Notes: a model not told the origin generated them from the sequence alone. Positions 37,772 through 48,893 are shown, numbered from the stretch's first letter. The stretch is DNA of 64,000 nt from Comamonadaceae bacterium OS-1 (GCA_027923965.1 AP026969.1:372001-436000), one strand, 5' to 3'. A program made the numbers and translations.

Positions 37772-37838
37772 GTTTGCTATAGTGTTGATAGCTGCTCACG
37801 CCCATTGAATAAGCGCTGGAGCCTTGTTTTTTATAAAG
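37772..37838 (+). repeat. Dispersed hairpin repeat, copy between acpS and nagZ
   Basis: tttgctatagtgttgatagc followed by tgctcacgcccattgaataagcgctggagcc and a T-rich tail. The core arms (37791-37823) form an imperfect hairpin. It occupies the 79-bp gap between two genes in the same direction. Confidence 0.75.
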
Positions 37839-37845
37839 TATTGCC

Positions 37846-38904
37846 ATGTCCCAACACGCACCCCTCATCATCGACATCGCGGGCACCCGCCTGACCAGGG
37901 CCGACCGCCAGCGCCTTAAACATCCGCTGGTCGGCGGCCTGATTTTGTTTGCCCGCAACTGGCAAGACCGGTCGCAACTTACCGCCCTGTGCCGCGCCAT
38001 CAAGAAGGCCCGCCCCGACGTGCTGATTTGCGTGGACCACGAGGGGGGCCGGGTGCAGCGCTTCAAGACCGACGGCTTTACCCACCTGCCGCCCATGCAC
38101 GTGCTGGGCGAACTGTGGATGCGCGATGCCTTGCAGGCCACCAACATCGCCACCGCCTGCGGCTACGTGCTGGCCTCTGAACTGCGCGCCTGCGGCGTGG
38201 ATTTCAGCTTCACACCGGTGCTGGACCTCGATTTTGGCGACAGCAGCGTGATCGGCAACCGCGCCTTCCACCGCGACCCGCGCGTGGTCAGCATGCTGGC
38301 CAAGAGCCTGATGCACGGCCTGCTGCAGGCGGGCATGGGCAACTGCGGCAAGCATTTCCCCGGCCACGGCTTTGTCACCGCCGACTCGCACACCGCCATT
38401 CCGGTGGACAAGCGTGGCCTGAAAGCCATCCTGGCCGACGATGCCGCGCCCTACGGCTGGCTCAACACCAGCCTCACCAGCGTGATGCCCGCCCACGTGG
38501 TCTACCCCAAGGTGGACAAGCGCCCGGCAGGCTTTTCCGCCAAGTGGCTGCAAGAGATTTTGCGTGGCAAGCTGGACTTCCAGGGGGCCATCTTCAGCGA
38601 CGACCTGAGCATGGCCGGGGCCCGCAAGATCGACGGCCAGGACGTCAGCTACACCGAGGCCGCGATTGCCGCCCTGCAAGCCGGTTGCGACCTGGTGCTG
38701 CTGTGCAACCAGAGCCTGGGCGACGGCCAAGAGGTCGATGCCTTGCTGGCCGGCCTGGCCGTTGCCCAGCTCAAGGGCCAGTGGCACCCCGACGAGGCCA
38801 GCGAGGCCCGCCGCCAGGCCCTGTTGCCTGTGGGCCCCGCGCCCGAATGGGACGCTTTGATGACCCAGCCCGCCTACATGCAGGCGCTGTGGCTGGTGCC
38901 TTAA
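37846..38904 (+). CDS. nagZ: Beta-N-acetylhexosaminidase NagZ
   Basis: Cytoplasmic glycoside hydrolase family 3 enzyme of peptidoglycan recycling; it removes GlcNAc from anhydromuropeptides. 352 residues. Signatures: VDHEGGRVQRF, GCVDFSFTPVLDLDFG (with CGVDFS form), CGKHFPGHG with the acid/base His, and FSDDLSMAGA carrying the nucleophile Asp. Full length. Confidence 0.94.
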   Translation: MSQHAPLIIDIAGTRLTRADRQRLKHPLVGGLILFARNWQDRSQLTALCRAIKKARPDVLICVDHEGGRVQRFKTDGFTHLPPMHVLGELWMRDALQATNIATACGYVLASELRACGVDFSFTPVLDLDFGDSSVIGNRAFHRDPRVVSMLAKSLMHGLLQAGMGNCGKHFPGHGFVTADSHTAIPVDKRGLKAILADDAAPYGWLNTSLTSVMPAHVVYPKVDKRPAGFSAKWLQEILRGKLDFQGAIFSDDLSMAGARKIDGQDVSYTEAAIAALQAGCDLVLLCNQSLGDGQEVDALLAGLAVAQLKGQWHPDEASEARRQALLPVGPAPEWDALMTQPAYMQALWLVP

Positions 38905-38908
38905 CCGG

Positions 38909-38973
38909 TACTACTTTTTTTATAGCTTCTCACGCTTATGGAATAAGCGCTGGCAGCCTAAAAAGCATAAAAA
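38909..38973 (+). repeat. Dispersed hairpin repeat between convergent nagZ and lysS
   Basis: tactactttttttatagctt followed by ctcacgcttatggaataagcgctggcagcc and then taaaaagcataaaaa. The core arms gcttctcacgcttat / ataagcgctggcagc pair around a gga loop. It fills the junction completely up to the lysS stop. Confidence 0.8.
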
Positions 38974-40518
<1,545 letters not shown>

Positions 40519-40563
40519 GGAGGCGTTTTGGATGGAGAAAGGGCGGGTTGCGCCGAACCCGAC

Positions 40564-40591
40564 ATTCTAAAACGCCGCCAGTGCCCGTCAG
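40564..40591 (-). promoter_or_regulatory. Putative lysS promoter
   Basis: On the minus strand, CTGACG (40591-40586), a 16-bp spacer and TAGAAT (40569-40564), about 45 bp before the lysS ATG. It sits directly after the end of the sugar-transferase gene, so lysS need not depend on the glycan operon. Confidence 0.45.
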
Positions 40592-40597
40592 TGGCCG

Positions 40598-41158
40598 TTA
40601 GTGCGTAATGCCGTCGCGGCGCAGTACCTTGAAGAAGGTCAGCACCAGAATCCGCAGATCCAGCGCCAAACAGCGGTGTTGCAGGTAGTAGGCATCGAGC
40701 GCCACCTTGGCCGGAATCGGCAATTCGTCCCGTCCGTGGATCTGCGCCCAGCCCGTCAGGCCCGGCACCAGGGTGTGCACGCCCTGGGCGGTGCGCAGGG
40801 CCACCAGGTCGTGCTGGTTGAACAGCGCAGGGCGCGGCCCCACAAAGCCCATGTCGCCCTTCAGAATGCTCCACAGCTGGGGCAGCTCGTCCAGGCTGCT
40901 CTTGCGCAAAAAGCTGCCGATGGGGGTCAGGTATTTATCGGGATCTGCTAGCAAATGCGTAGCTACTGCGGGCGTGCCAATCAGCATGGAGCGGAACTTC
41001 GGCATGGAGAAAATGCTATTGTTTTTACCCACCCGGTCGGACCAGTACAGCACCGGGCCGGGGGAGGTGAGGCGCACCGCCAGGGCCACCAGCAGCAAGG
41101 GCAGCGCCAGCACCAGCAGGGCTAGCAGGGCCAGAAAGAGGTCGATCAGGCGCTTCAC
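40598..41158 (-). CDS. PglC-like polyprenyl-phosphate sugar-1-phosphate transferase
   Basis: Monotopic initiating transferase that attaches the first sugar phosphate to undecaprenyl phosphate at the inner membrane. 186 residues, the short PglC-type form without the extra helices of WcaJ/WbaP. One N-terminal re-entrant hydrophobic helix (about residues 5-30), then SPGPVLYWSDRVGK, MPKFRSM, the catalytic RKSSLDELPQLWSILKGDMG and VGPRP, and PGLTGWAQI. The GTG start at 41158 overlaps the stop of the SDR gene (GTGA). Confidence 0.9.
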   Translation of the reverse strand: MKRLIDLFLALLALLVLALPLLLVALAVRLTSPGPVLYWSDRVGKNNSIFSMPKFRSMLIGTPAVATHLLADPDKYLTPIGSFLRKSSLDELPQLWSILKGDMGFVGPRPALFNQHDLVALRTAQGVHTLVPGLTGWAQIHGRDELPIPAKVALDAYYLQHRCLALDLRILVLTFFKVLRRDGITH

Positions 41159-42108
41159 TTTCGATATCCCACCAGTGCCCGGCTGAGCGCGTCGTCCACC
41201 GTGGCGGGCGGTGTCCACTGCAGCAGTGTGCGTGCCTTGCGGCTGTCCACTTGCAGATTGCCGCACAGCCGCTGCGCCGTGGCCTGGCGGCCCATCAGCG
41301 AGGCGCTCGCCAGCAGCATCCAGCCAGGCACCGGGAGCAGCCATACCGAGCGCTGCATGGCGAGGGCGATGCGCTGGACCAGTTCCGTGGTGGACAGGTC
41401 TTCACCGTCACTGGCCATGAAGGTCTGGTGGGCGGCTGCCGGGTGGGTCAGGCAGGTGGTGATGAGGTCCACCAGGTTTTCCGCAGCGAGCAGGCTGCGC
41501 TGGTTGTCGATGCAGCCCAGCGGCAGGGGTACGCCACTGGCTACGGCGCGCGCCAAGGCGGCGAAATTGGCCCCTACGCCATGGCCATAGACCAGCGGCG
41601 GGCGCAGAATCGTGAGCTCCAGGCCGGTGGACTGGGCGAGCGTGCGCAGTGCTTGTTCGGTTTCGAGTTTGCTGACGCTGTAGGCATCCTTGGGCGTGCA
41701 AGGGCTGGTTTCGCTGAAGGGCTGGTGGGCCGGGGTGGCTTCACCGTTCACCTTGATGGAACTGACAAACACCATCCGTTGGACCCCCGCTTCTACGGCC
41801 ATTTGTGCCAGGCGCAAGCTACCTGCCACGTTGATTTGGCGGTACGCCTGCAAGGGGTCGTGGGCGAGTTCGTGCATCACATGGACCCGCGCCGCCAGAT
41901 GGACCACCGCATCCATGCCCGCCAAGGCCGCGTGCCAATCGGTGTCGCCGTCCAGATCACCGACCTGCACGTACTTCACCCCGGCAGGCAGGCGCTCCAC
42001 AGACGTGGCTCGTACCGCAGCCCGCACGCGAAATTGCCGCAGTGTCTGCAAATGGATAAGCAGGGCACGCCCCACGAAGCCGGTGGCTCCTGTAACCAGT
42101 ACTTTCAC
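41155..42108 (-). CDS. NAD-dependent SDR epimerase/reductase (WbpV/WreQ-like)
   Basis: Extended SDR acting on nucleotide sugars. 317 residues: TGATGFVGRALL nucleotide-binding motif, VHLAARVHVM, catalytic Ser (FVSSIKVNGE) and YxxxK (DAYSVSKLE), LRPPLVYGHGVGANF. The closest pattern I recall is the reductase that converts UDP-4-keto-6-deoxy-GlcNAc to UDP-QuiNAc. The neighbouring 4,6-dehydratase and PglC-like transferase support that reading, but a UDP-hexose 4-epimerase is the alternative. The GTG at 42108 overlaps the preceding glycosyltransferase stop (GTGA). Confidence 0.82.
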   Translation of the reverse strand: MKVLVTGATGFVGRALLIHLQTLRQFRVRAAVRATSVERLPAGVKYVQVGDLDGDTDWHAALAGMDAVVHLAARVHVMHELAHDPLQAYRQINVAGSLRLAQMAVEAGVQRMVFVSSIKVNGEATPAHQPFSETSPCTPKDAYSVSKLETEQALRTLAQSTGLELTILRPPLVYGHGVGANFAALARAVASGVPLPLGCIDNQRSLLAAENLVDLITTCLTHPAAAHQTFMASDGEDLSTTELVQRIALAMQRSVWLLPVPGWMLLASASLMGRQATAQRLCGNLQVDSRKARTLLQWTPPATVDDALSRALVGYRK

Positions 42109-42854
42109 GGGCGAACGTACTCCCATAATTTGAACGGATATTTAGACAAAATCTTGAACCAGTTGGTGGCAATGCCGTTGTCTCGGCAGGCGCGCATGAC
42201 TTCACGGTTGAGCAGCAGCGTGCTGCGCCAGCCCTGGGTGCTGATGCCACCGGTCTGCATGTGCACTAAAACTTCGGGCAGATATGCATAGCGTAGCGTT
42301 TTGTTTTGAAAAGCCCGTGCCACCCATTCAAAATCGCCTGCGATACGGAAGTTTATTTGGAACGGGCCGGTACTTTCGAACACGCTGCGTCGCACAAAAA
42401 GGGCTGGGTGGGCAGGCATCCAGCCCCAGCTGACGCGGCTGGGCCTGAAACGGTCGGAGCGGTAGCGGCGGATGGGTTTTTCAGGATTCGCCATCCGAAA
42501 AAAGGCCACATCGCCATACACCATGTCCAGGGGCGCATCGGCAAACATCTGGTGCACCTTGGCCAGTACGCCGGGGTGGGCGTAGTGGTCATCGGCATTG
42601 AGAAAACCCACAATGTCGCCGGTGGCGGCGGCAATTCCTTTGTTCATTGCGTCGTAGATGCCGTGGTCGGGTTCCGAAACCAGCTTTTGCACATGCTGTC
42701 CGTGGCGATGTACTTCGGCCAGCGTGCCATCTCGCGAGCCGCCGTCGATCACGATGTGCTCGGTATCGGCATCCTGTTGGTCGGCTACAGATTGCAAGGT
42801 GCGCGCGATGGTTGTGGCGCTGTTGAAGGCGACTGTGATGACGCTGATTTTCAT
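42105..42854 (-). CDS. Glycosyltransferase family 2
   Basis: 249-residue GT-A enzyme. MKISVITVAFNSATTIARTLQS at the N-terminus (given here in its opening part), HIVIDGGSRDGT, the metal-binding NADD (FLNADDHY) and GDFEWVARAF late in the protein. No membrane helix. Similar enzymes extend O-antigen or capsule repeat units; donor and acceptor are unknown. I chose the ATG at 42854 because the frame before it overlaps the neighbour and looks non-coding. Confidence 0.9.
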   Translation of the reverse strand: MKISVITVAFNSATTIARTLQSVADQQDADTEHIVIDGGSRDGTLAEVHRHGQHVQKLVSEPDHGIYDAMNKGIAAATGDIVGFLNADDHYAHPGVLAKVHQMFADAPLDMVYGDVAFFRMANPEKPIRRYRSDRFRPSRVSWGWMPAHPALFVRRSVFESTGPFQINFRIAGDFEWVARAFQNKTLRYAYLPEVLVHMQTGGISTQGWRSTLLLNREVMRACRDNGIATNWFKILSKYPFKLWEYVRP

Positions 42855-42870
42855 GGGTTTATTGGCGTAC

Positions 42871-43998
42871 TCAGAGTGCCAACGTCGCGCGGTAAATGTC
42901 CACGGTTTGTTCTGCGCATCGACGCCAGGAGTACTGCGTGCGGCGGGCCTGGCCGCGCTGGACCAGATCTGCGGTGACCGTGCTGGTGCCCAGCACGTCT
43001 TCCAGTACGGTTCGCATCGATTCCAGGCTGCTGGGGTCAAAGTACGCGGCGGCATCGCCCACCACTTCCGGAATGGAACTGGTGTTGCTACAGGCCACCG
43101 GGCAATCCATGGACATGGCCTCCAGGGGAGGAATGCCAAAACCCTCGTACAGGGACGGATAGACAAACAAGGCTGCATGCCGGTAACACGATGCCAGCAC
43201 GGCATCTGAGCCACCCATTTGCCGGACGCGCTCGGGTGCCGGACTGCTGGCTACCAGCGCCTGCTCAGCCGGGGTGAAGGCCCCGCCGCCAAAGCACAGC
43301 AAGGCAAAATTTTGGTGCAGCCACGCCGAGTTACTGTAGGCCTGCAACAGCCCCGCAAAGTTCTTATAGCCCGCACGGTGCCCTACAAAGAGGATGTAAG
43401 GGATGTCGGCGCCCAACGCGCGGGTCCTGAACGAAGCCGCAGGCTCATCGGGGAGCAAAGCGCCAAGGGCATCAAATCCGAGATGGGTTACCGATACCTT
43501 CTCTGGCGGCACCGTGTCGTAGTGTGTCAACAGGTCTTTGCGGGTATTTTCAGAGATGCAGATGATGGTGTCCGCCGCCTTGACGGCACGCTGCTTCCAG
43601 CGCGCAATCGGGTCATGGCGTGCATAGTGCTGCGGATACTTCTCATGGATCATGTCGTAGACCGTGAGGATTTTTTTTGCCGGCCCTGGGAGATGGCAGA
43701 AGGGGTAGAAGTAGGTTCTATGCAGAATGTCGGAGGGGTTGAGTCGCTGCCACAGTGCAGTCTGCAGCAGGCTTGCAGCCCGGTACTTCAGCGTGGGGCC
43801 TCGGGTATGGGGCGCATGCTCCCCACGCACCAAGGCCTTGGGCAAAGCGTCCAGGTATTCATTGCAATGGTAGGGCGCCCATATCTGCGGATGCACATCG
43901 GCCAGAGAGCTCATCTCCTTTGCCAGGCTGGCAAAGTAGCGTGAAATTCCGCCTACGGTTTGCGAACAGAAAATTTGGGAGTCGAAATGTACGCGCAT
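42871..43998 (-). CDS. Glycosyltransferase family 4 (group 1)
   Basis: 375-residue GT-B enzyme. N-terminal GGISRYFASLAKEM (acceptor side), VYDMIHEKYP, CISENTRKDL, and the C-terminal donor-site motif PSLYEGFGIPPLEAMSMDCPV with its E(x7)E pattern. I chose the ATG at 43998 (MRVHFDSQIF); a TTG start at 44031 is possible. It resembles mannosyltransferases of the WbpY/WbdB type, and GDP-mannose could come from ManC in this window; that is inference. Confidence 0.87.
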   Translation of the reverse strand: MRVHFDSQIFCSQTVGGISRYFASLAKEMSSLADVHPQIWAPYHCNEYLDALPKALVRGEHAPHTRGPTLKYRAASLLQTALWQRLNPSDILHRTYFYPFCHLPGPAKKILTVYDMIHEKYPQHYARHDPIARWKQRAVKAADTIICISENTRKDLLTHYDTVPPEKVSVTHLGFDALGALLPDEPAASFRTRALGADIPYILFVGHRAGYKNFAGLLQAYSNSAWLHQNFALLCFGGGAFTPAEQALVASSPAPERVRQMGGSDAVLASCYRHAALFVYPSLYEGFGIPPLEAMSMDCPVACSNTSSIPEVVGDAAAYFDPSSLESMRTVLEDVLGTSTVTADLVQRGQARRTQYSWRRCAEQTVDIYRATLAL

Positions 43999-44056
43999 GG
44001 AGATACCGTCCAAGATGTCTATGGGATGCAAGCGGTCGGGTTACAAACGGCGATCG

Positions 44057-45127
44057 CTACTTTGCGTGCAGGACCGATACCATGGTTTGAAATGCCGCCC
44101 CATAGGCTGCGGAGGTATATCCTTGCGCCAGCCCGAGAGAGACCTTTTGGCCATGCTCCAGTTTCGCGTTGTCCCAATTCGAAACTTGGTGGAGCGCTTG
44201 GGCTAGAGAGACTCCAGACATGGTGTGAAAAATCAGCCCGTTGATACCCGAGCGAACCAGGTCTGCTGAAGCTCCAACCTCCGGTGATGTAACCAGCAAA
44301 CAGCCACTGGCAGCGGCTTCGCACACCACCGTTCCCCAGTGATCCTCGCGGCTGGGCAGTACCAGACAACGGGTTTCCCGCATGCGTTGCGCAGTGTTTC
44401 TAGCCTGGGAGAACCCTTCAAATACGATACCGTCGCCTTGGCACTGGTCTTTCATGGCACCACTGCCGAGTATGCGCAATGTCCAAGTTCCCCCAGACCG
44501 TCTGTAAAGGCTGAACGCCTCTAACAAAATGTCAACACCTTTGCGGGGGATCAACTGTCCGACGAACAGGAATTCTTTGGGGCGCTCTAAAACGGATGGG
44601 CCTGGCGTGTATATGTTTTCGTAGGCACCGTAGTAGCCTGTAAAAATCCGATCGGCTGGCATTCCCAAAAAGCGCATAAGACGCGATGCAGAGTGCCCCG
44701 GAACCAGTGCCGCGTCAAAGTGGCGGCGTAGCCAGAGGCGAAACCACACGGCACCTAACTTTTGGCGCAGGTTTGCTTTGTAACTGTTGTCCACTGCGAC
44801 CACGACTTTGGCTCCGCGTTGGCGCATCCAGCGGTCAAAACGCAGCCAACCCTTGTGCGACCATCCGGTGTGGATGATGAAATTGCGATCTGCAAACTCT
44901 TCTCGCCGCCCCCAGATGTCATCCGGGTTCTCAAGCCATTGGATGCGGTGACCAAGCAGTTCCTCCAATCCCTCAAATGGCACCGCAGGCCGGGTTCCCA
45001 GCAGGGTGAGACGATCACCAAAGATGTCTGCCACCTGTTTGGTCATGAGGCCACACGGCGGAAAGCCCTCCCAGAAAATCAATGGTCTGATATCGGGATA
45101 CTGGATGGGCTCTGAACTTGAGCTCAC
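44057..45127 (-). CDS. Glycosyltransferase family 4 (group 1), divergent
   Basis: 356 residues of GT-B fold. The donor half is recognisable: [39 protein letters not shown] and VTSPEVGAS. The N-terminal acceptor half ([20 protein letters not shown]) is unusual. The codon usage has more A/T-rich codons than in the housekeeping genes, as is common in surface-glycan genes. The GTG start at 45127 overlaps the decarboxylase stop (GTGA). Confidence 0.83.
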   Translation of the reverse strand: MSSSSEPIQYPDIRPLIFWEGFPPCGLMTKQVADIFGDRLTLLGTRPAVPFEGLEELLGHRIQWLENPDDIWGRREEFADRNFIIHTGWSHKGWLRFDRWMRQRGAKVVVAVDNSYKANLRQKLGAVWFRLWLRRHFDAALVPGHSASRLMRFLGMPADRIFTGYYGAYENIYTPGPSVLERPKEFLFVGQLIPRKGVDILLEAFSLYRRSGGTWTLRILGSGAMKDQCQGDGIVFEGFSQARNTAQRMRETRCLVLPSREDHWGTVVCEAAASGCLLVTSPEVGASADLVRSGINGLIFHTMSGVSLAQALHQVSNWDNAKLEHGQKVSLGLAQGYTSAAYGAAFQTMVSVLHAK

Positions 45128-46068
45128 TGCGTGGTGTCCAAGGTTTTCCGGAAGTAGGCGATGGTTTCCTTCAGGCCATCTTCGAGATTCACAGTGGGTT
45201 GCCAGTCCAGATGCTGCTTGGCTGCAGAGATATCCGGCTGCCGTTGGCGGGGATCATCTTGCGGCAGCGGATGGAACACCAGCTTGGAATGACCACCTAC
45301 CAGGTGGATGACTTTTTCAGCCAATTCCAGCATGGTGTATTCACCCGGGTTACCTAGGTTGATCGGGCCGGTAAAGCCCGGTGGTGTGTCCATCATGCGG
45401 ATGAAACCTTCCACCATGTCGTCCACATAGCAGAAGCTGCGGGTTTGGGTGCCATCGCCGTACATGGTGATGTCTTCGCCGCGCAAGGCCTGGACAATGA
45501 AGTTGCTGACCACCCGTCCATCGTTGGGATGCATGCGAGGTCCGTAGGTGTTGAAAATGCGGACGACCTTGATGTCCAAATTGTGCTGGCGGTGGTAATC
45601 GAAAAACAGTGTCTCTGCACATCGTTTGCCTTCGTCATAGCAGGACCGTGGACCTATTGGGTTGACACGGCCCCAATACGATTCGGGTTGTGGATGGATC
45701 TCTGGGTCGCCATACACCTCGCTGGTGGATGCTTGCAGGATGCGGGCCTTCACCCGCTTGGCCAGTCCCAGCATGTTGATCGCACCGTGCACTGAGGTTT
45801 TGGTCGTCTGGACTGGGTCGAACTGGTAGTGCACCGGACTGGCGGGACAGGCGAGGTTAAAGATCTGGTCGACCTCCACATACAGTGGAAAGGTCACGTC
45901 GTGTCGCATCAGTTCGAAATTGGGTTGCTTCAGCAAATGGGCGATGTTGCGCTTATCCCCCGTGAAGAAGTTGTCCAGGCAGAGCACGTCTGAGCCTTGG
46001 GCGACCAGGCGCTCACTCAGATGGCTGCCAAGAAAGCCGGCACCGCCGGTGATGAGAATGCGTTTCAT
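45124..46068 (-). CDS. UDP-glucuronate decarboxylase (UDP-xylose synthase)
   Basis: SDR that converts UDP-glucuronic acid to UDP-xylose. 314 residues. [16 protein letters not shown] nucleotide-binding motif, [21 protein letters not shown], the catalytic Tyr and Lys in [12 protein letters not shown], and [18 protein letters not shown]. These are hallmark UXS blocks and separate it from UDP-glucose epimerases and dTDP-glucose dehydratases. It overlaps the FkbM gene by 4 bp. It implies a xylose (or xylose-derived) residue in the surface glycan. Confidence 0.92.
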   Translation of the reverse strand: MKRILITGGAGFLGSHLSERLVAQGSDVLCLDNFFTGDKRNIAHLLKQPNFELMRHDVTFPLYVEVDQIFNLACPASPVHYQFDPVQTTKTSVHGAINMLGLAKRVKARILQASTSEVYGDPEIHPQPESYWGRVNPIGPRSCYDEGKRCAETLFFDYHRQHNLDIKVVRIFNTYGPRMHPNDGRVVSNFIVQALRGEDITMYGDGTQTRSFCYVDDMVEGFIRMMDTPPGFTGPINLGNPGEYTMLELAEKVIHLVGGHSKLVFHPLPQDDPRQRQPDISAAKQHLDWQPTVNLEDGLKETIAYFRKTLDTTQ

Positions 46069-46787
46069 GTTGCTTGTGTCTTGTCGATGTAGAAAGAGGA
46101 GTGCACGGACTTCGCCAGCGCGGCGTAGCCCTTGCTAAGCAGGTACTGGTGGTGCGGCGTCGTGGCGAGGGCATCAAGGTCTTCGGACATGGTCTCCACC
46201 ACCACCACTTCGGGACGGAACGCGTTCCAATCGTTGGAGCGCAGCACTTCCAAGTCTTTGCCTTCCACATCGACCGAAAGAAAGGTGATGCGCTGACCTG
46301 ATTGAAGGTGTTCACGCAACACCGTGGCTAAGGGCTCTACAGTGAGCTCTACAGTGCGGACCAAAACCCTGGGCGGTACGTTCCTTTGTATTGCAGTCGC
46401 GGTGTCGAAGGTGCTGAGGGCGGGTTCGTCAAAGACGTAGAACGGGATCGAGGCGGGGTGCTCCGCAATGCCTATTTCCAGATTGATATCGCCGTGCCGA
46501 TGGCGACGGAATTTTTGCATAGCACCAGGGGCCGCATCGATGTTCAGACCCCGCCAGCCTTTGCGGTAGAAATGGTAGGTGTTGGAGAAACGGAACGGGT
46601 GGTGGGCACCAACATCCACGTAAAAACCAGTCGTACGATTTTCGAAGTGACGTTCGAGGATCATGTCTTCTCCCTCTTGCGAAAAGCTTCGACGTCCTTG
46701 CTGGAAGGCAATGTCGCGCAGCCACTGGTCCATTCGCTGCGGCAACAACCGGTGCGACAGACGGGAAAGTTTGTTAAGTGTCAACAT
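46065..46787 (-). CDS. FkbM-family SAM methyltransferase
   Basis: 240 residues of the FkbM family, probably an O-methyltransferase that decorates the glycan. SAM-binding motif [17 protein letters not shown], then [17 protein letters not shown] and [16 protein letters not shown] prefer the ATG at 46787 ([10 protein letters not shown]), 25 bp after the flippase stop; an open frame continues upstream to 46892 within the flippase gene but reads as non-coding. Confidence 0.86.
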   Translation of the reverse strand: MLTLNKLSRLSHRLLPQRMDQWLRDIAFQQGRRSFSQEGEDMILERHFENRTTGFYVDVGAHHPFRFSNTYHFYRKGWRGLNIDAAPGAMQKFRRHRHGDINLEIGIAEHPASIPFYVFDEPALSTFDTATAIQRNVPPRVLVRTVELTVEPLATVLREHLQSGQRITFLSVDVEGKDLEVLRSNDWNAFRPEVVVVETMSEDLDALATTPHHQYLLSKGYAALAKSVHSSFYIDKTQAT

Positions 46788-46812
46788 AAAGTTCAGTGGG
46801 AAAAGAGCGGTG

Positions 46813-48153
46813 TCAGCTGGTCCTGCGCCAGATGCGAGAGGGAACAAAAGCGCGCAATTGAAGAGCAAGAATTTTCGGCGCCAGAACCGCATTGGAGGCG
46901 ATCGCGGAAATGAACATCGCCAATACCGTGGAGATCGCGGCGCCTTTCAGCCCCCAAGACGGTATCAGTACCAGATTGCCCAGCACCGACGACGCTGCCC
47001 CCAGCAGTGTGCGGTAGAGCGTCAGCCGACCCAGTCGCTCATTTACAAGCCAAAGACCTTGAGCAACCCCCAGAAACACCGCGACGTTGGACCACACGTG
47101 GATAGACAGGACCGATGCAGCCGCTGCATAGTCAGGACCATAGAGCATCTGGATCAGGGGTTGCGCAAGTACCATCGTACCCACCGTCAGGGCTAGCGAT
47201 CCCATGGCGAACAGCTTGAACACCTGCCCCAGCGCCAGCATGTAGGCGGCATCATCGTGCAGCTTCTTGCGCGCGATGTGGGGCGCCAGCGCCGTGCAAA
47301 GCGCAACGGGGACGAAATACCACATCTGCGAGACAGTCACCGCACTGGAGTAGAGCCCCAGAGCCGCATCGCCAAGCATCTCCCGGATCATCAATTGGTC
47401 GATACGCATGTAGATGAGGACCGCTACCCCGCTCAACATAAAGGGCCAGGACTGGCGTAGTAGCGAGATTGCGAAGCGCTGGTCAAACCGCCAGTGCGCC
47501 GAGCAGGGTGCATGCCGGTAAGCCAAGCCAAGCGCAAGTGCCGCCCATGCGGCTTCAGCCGCTACCGATAGCGCCAGCACCCAAAGCGGGGCATGCGCGA
47601 GGACTAGCCCGATGCGAGTCAAGTTACCGACCACGTAGCCGATCAGCTTGGCAGACACGGCCAGCCGATTGCGGCTTTGGCTCTGTAGCCAAAGGTCTAC
47701 GGTGTCGGTTGCCTGCAACACCAGGCTTAGGCCTATCAGTGCGACCAACTTGGTCGCAGTACCGTCTTGAGGCCGCGATAGGTGGACAGCCAGCACGGCC
47801 AAAGCCCAGCACAGTAGGCCAGCCGCCAGCCTCAGCAAAAATACCGTGCCCAGGGTGTGCCCGGCGTTCTGCGGGCTGTGTGCGAGGTCGCGCACGACAA
47901 GGTCGCTGGCCCCCAGGTTGGCGATGCCCAGAAATAGCGCGACAAAGGTGATCGCGTAGGTGTACTCACCATAAATCGAGGGACCGTAAGCACGTGCGAT
48001 CCATGCGCCTACCGTGAGCGTCAGCGCGGCGCGCACCAAGCGATCCAACACTAACCATGCCGAGTTCGTCGCAAGTGCCCGGGCGACGGGACGGGCTTGT
48101 ATGTAATGGCGCAGCATGCCACGCCAAGCCGCAGCCCGATTCAATCGTCGCAT
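46813..48153 (-). CDS. Wzx-type oligosaccharide flippase
   Basis: 446-residue polytopic membrane protein of the MOP/polysaccharide-biosynthesis family with about 12-14 hydrophobic segments. It would flip undecaprenyl-linked repeat units to the periplasm. Typical features are the N-terminal helix AYGPSIYGEYTYAITFVA and the DLVVRDLAH loop. I chose the ATG at 48153, overlapping the preceding methyltransferase by 13 bp. No matching Wzy polymerase is seen in the cluster. Confidence 0.87.
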   Translation of the reverse strand: MRRLNRAAAWRGMLRHYIQARPVARALATNSAWLVLDRLVRAALTLTVGAWIARAYGPSIYGEYTYAITFVALFLGIANLGASDLVVRDLAHSPQNAGHTLGTVFLLRLAAGLLCWALAVLAVHLSRPQDGTATKLVALIGLSLVLQATDTVDLWLQSQSRNRLAVSAKLIGYVVGNLTRIGLVLAHAPLWVLALSVAAEAAWAALALGLAYRHAPCSAHWRFDQRFAISLLRQSWPFMLSGVAVLIYMRIDQLMIREMLGDAALGLYSSAVTVSQMWYFVPVALCTALAPHIARKKLHDDAAYMLALGQVFKLFAMGSLALTVGTMVLAQPLIQMLYGPDYAAAASVLSIHVWSNVAVFLGVAQGLWLVNERLGRLTLYRTLLGAASSVLGNLVLIPSWGLKGAAISTVLAMFISAIASNAVLAPKILALQLRAFVPSRIWRRTS

Positions 48154-48884
48154 GGAGGTCCCATGTTTACACCGCGTGCTGGCCGTAAAGTCACCAAGAG
48201 ATTGGCGCAAAACAGAACCGGTGCACCACCCATGAAAAGATGCCGGATGCCCAGGCCGATGACACTTCTGAGCGGCAGTCCGAGCGCAATCAGCGCGCGT
48301 TTCAGGCCAAGGTGACGCTGTGGCTGCGCTGGTGCACCAATGTGCAAAACCTCAAACCCCGCCAGTGCGGCGACCTGATGAACCATCGTCTGTCCAATAG
48401 CGGTCAGATGGGTCACGTCGCCATTCTGCAATGGAAGTGCAAACGGGTTGTCGCCGTTGGGGAAACGGAGCAGGACTGTAGTGTTCGGATGGCACAGTGA
48501 CCTGATCTGTGCAACGAACGACACAAGGGCTGCGCGGTCGATGTGCTCCAGGACGTCGAATGCGGTGATCAGGTCGTAGGGAGCGCCTCCGGCGTGTTGC
48601 TGCAATTGCCGAAGGTCGGCCGCACAGGTAAAGCCCTGTGATCGCGCGCGCTCGACCAGGCGCGGGTTGACCTCTGTTCCGTGGGGTGTTGCACCAAGGC
48701 TGCGGCACCACCCTACAAAGCTGCCGTTGCCGAATCCTATATCGAGCACCCGAATGCCCGCGTCCACCGCGATCCCGGCAGCCGCCAGCTCAGCCACAAA
48801 ATAAGAGCCTTCTTCCTTGGTGAACGCGCCAAAACGGGCTGCGTCCCAGCCGCGCGCGTCTTCATAGCCTGTATAGGGTGTCAT
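48141..48884 (-). CDS. Class I SAM-dependent methyltransferase
   Basis: 247 residues with a Rossmann methyltransferase core: VLDIGFGNGSFVGWC (motif I), GTEVNPRLVERA (motif II), DLITAFDVLEHIDR (motif post-II/III) and LLRFPNGDNPF. It belongs to the broad Methyltransf_11/23 group, often found in polysaccharide loci; the substrate is unknown. 9 bp after the dehydratase gene. Confidence 0.86.
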   Translation of the reverse strand: MTPYTGYEDARGWDAARFGAFTKEEGSYFVAELAAAGIAVDAGIRVLDIGFGNGSFVGWCRSLGATPHGTEVNPRLVERARSQGFTCAADLRQLQQHAGGAPYDLITAFDVLEHIDRAALVSFVAQIRSLCHPNTTVLLRFPNGDNPFALPLQNGDVTHLTAIGQTMVHQVAALAGFEVLHIGAPAQPQRHLGLKRALIALGLPLRSVIGLGIRHLFMGGAPVLFCANLLVTLRPARGVNMGPPCDD

Positions 48885-48893
48885 GGGTCAGGT

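Noticed and set aside
40930..41030. A/T-rich patches in the PglC-like gene resembling the repeat
   Set aside because: Matches are short, and the residues belong to the conserved transferase motif region.
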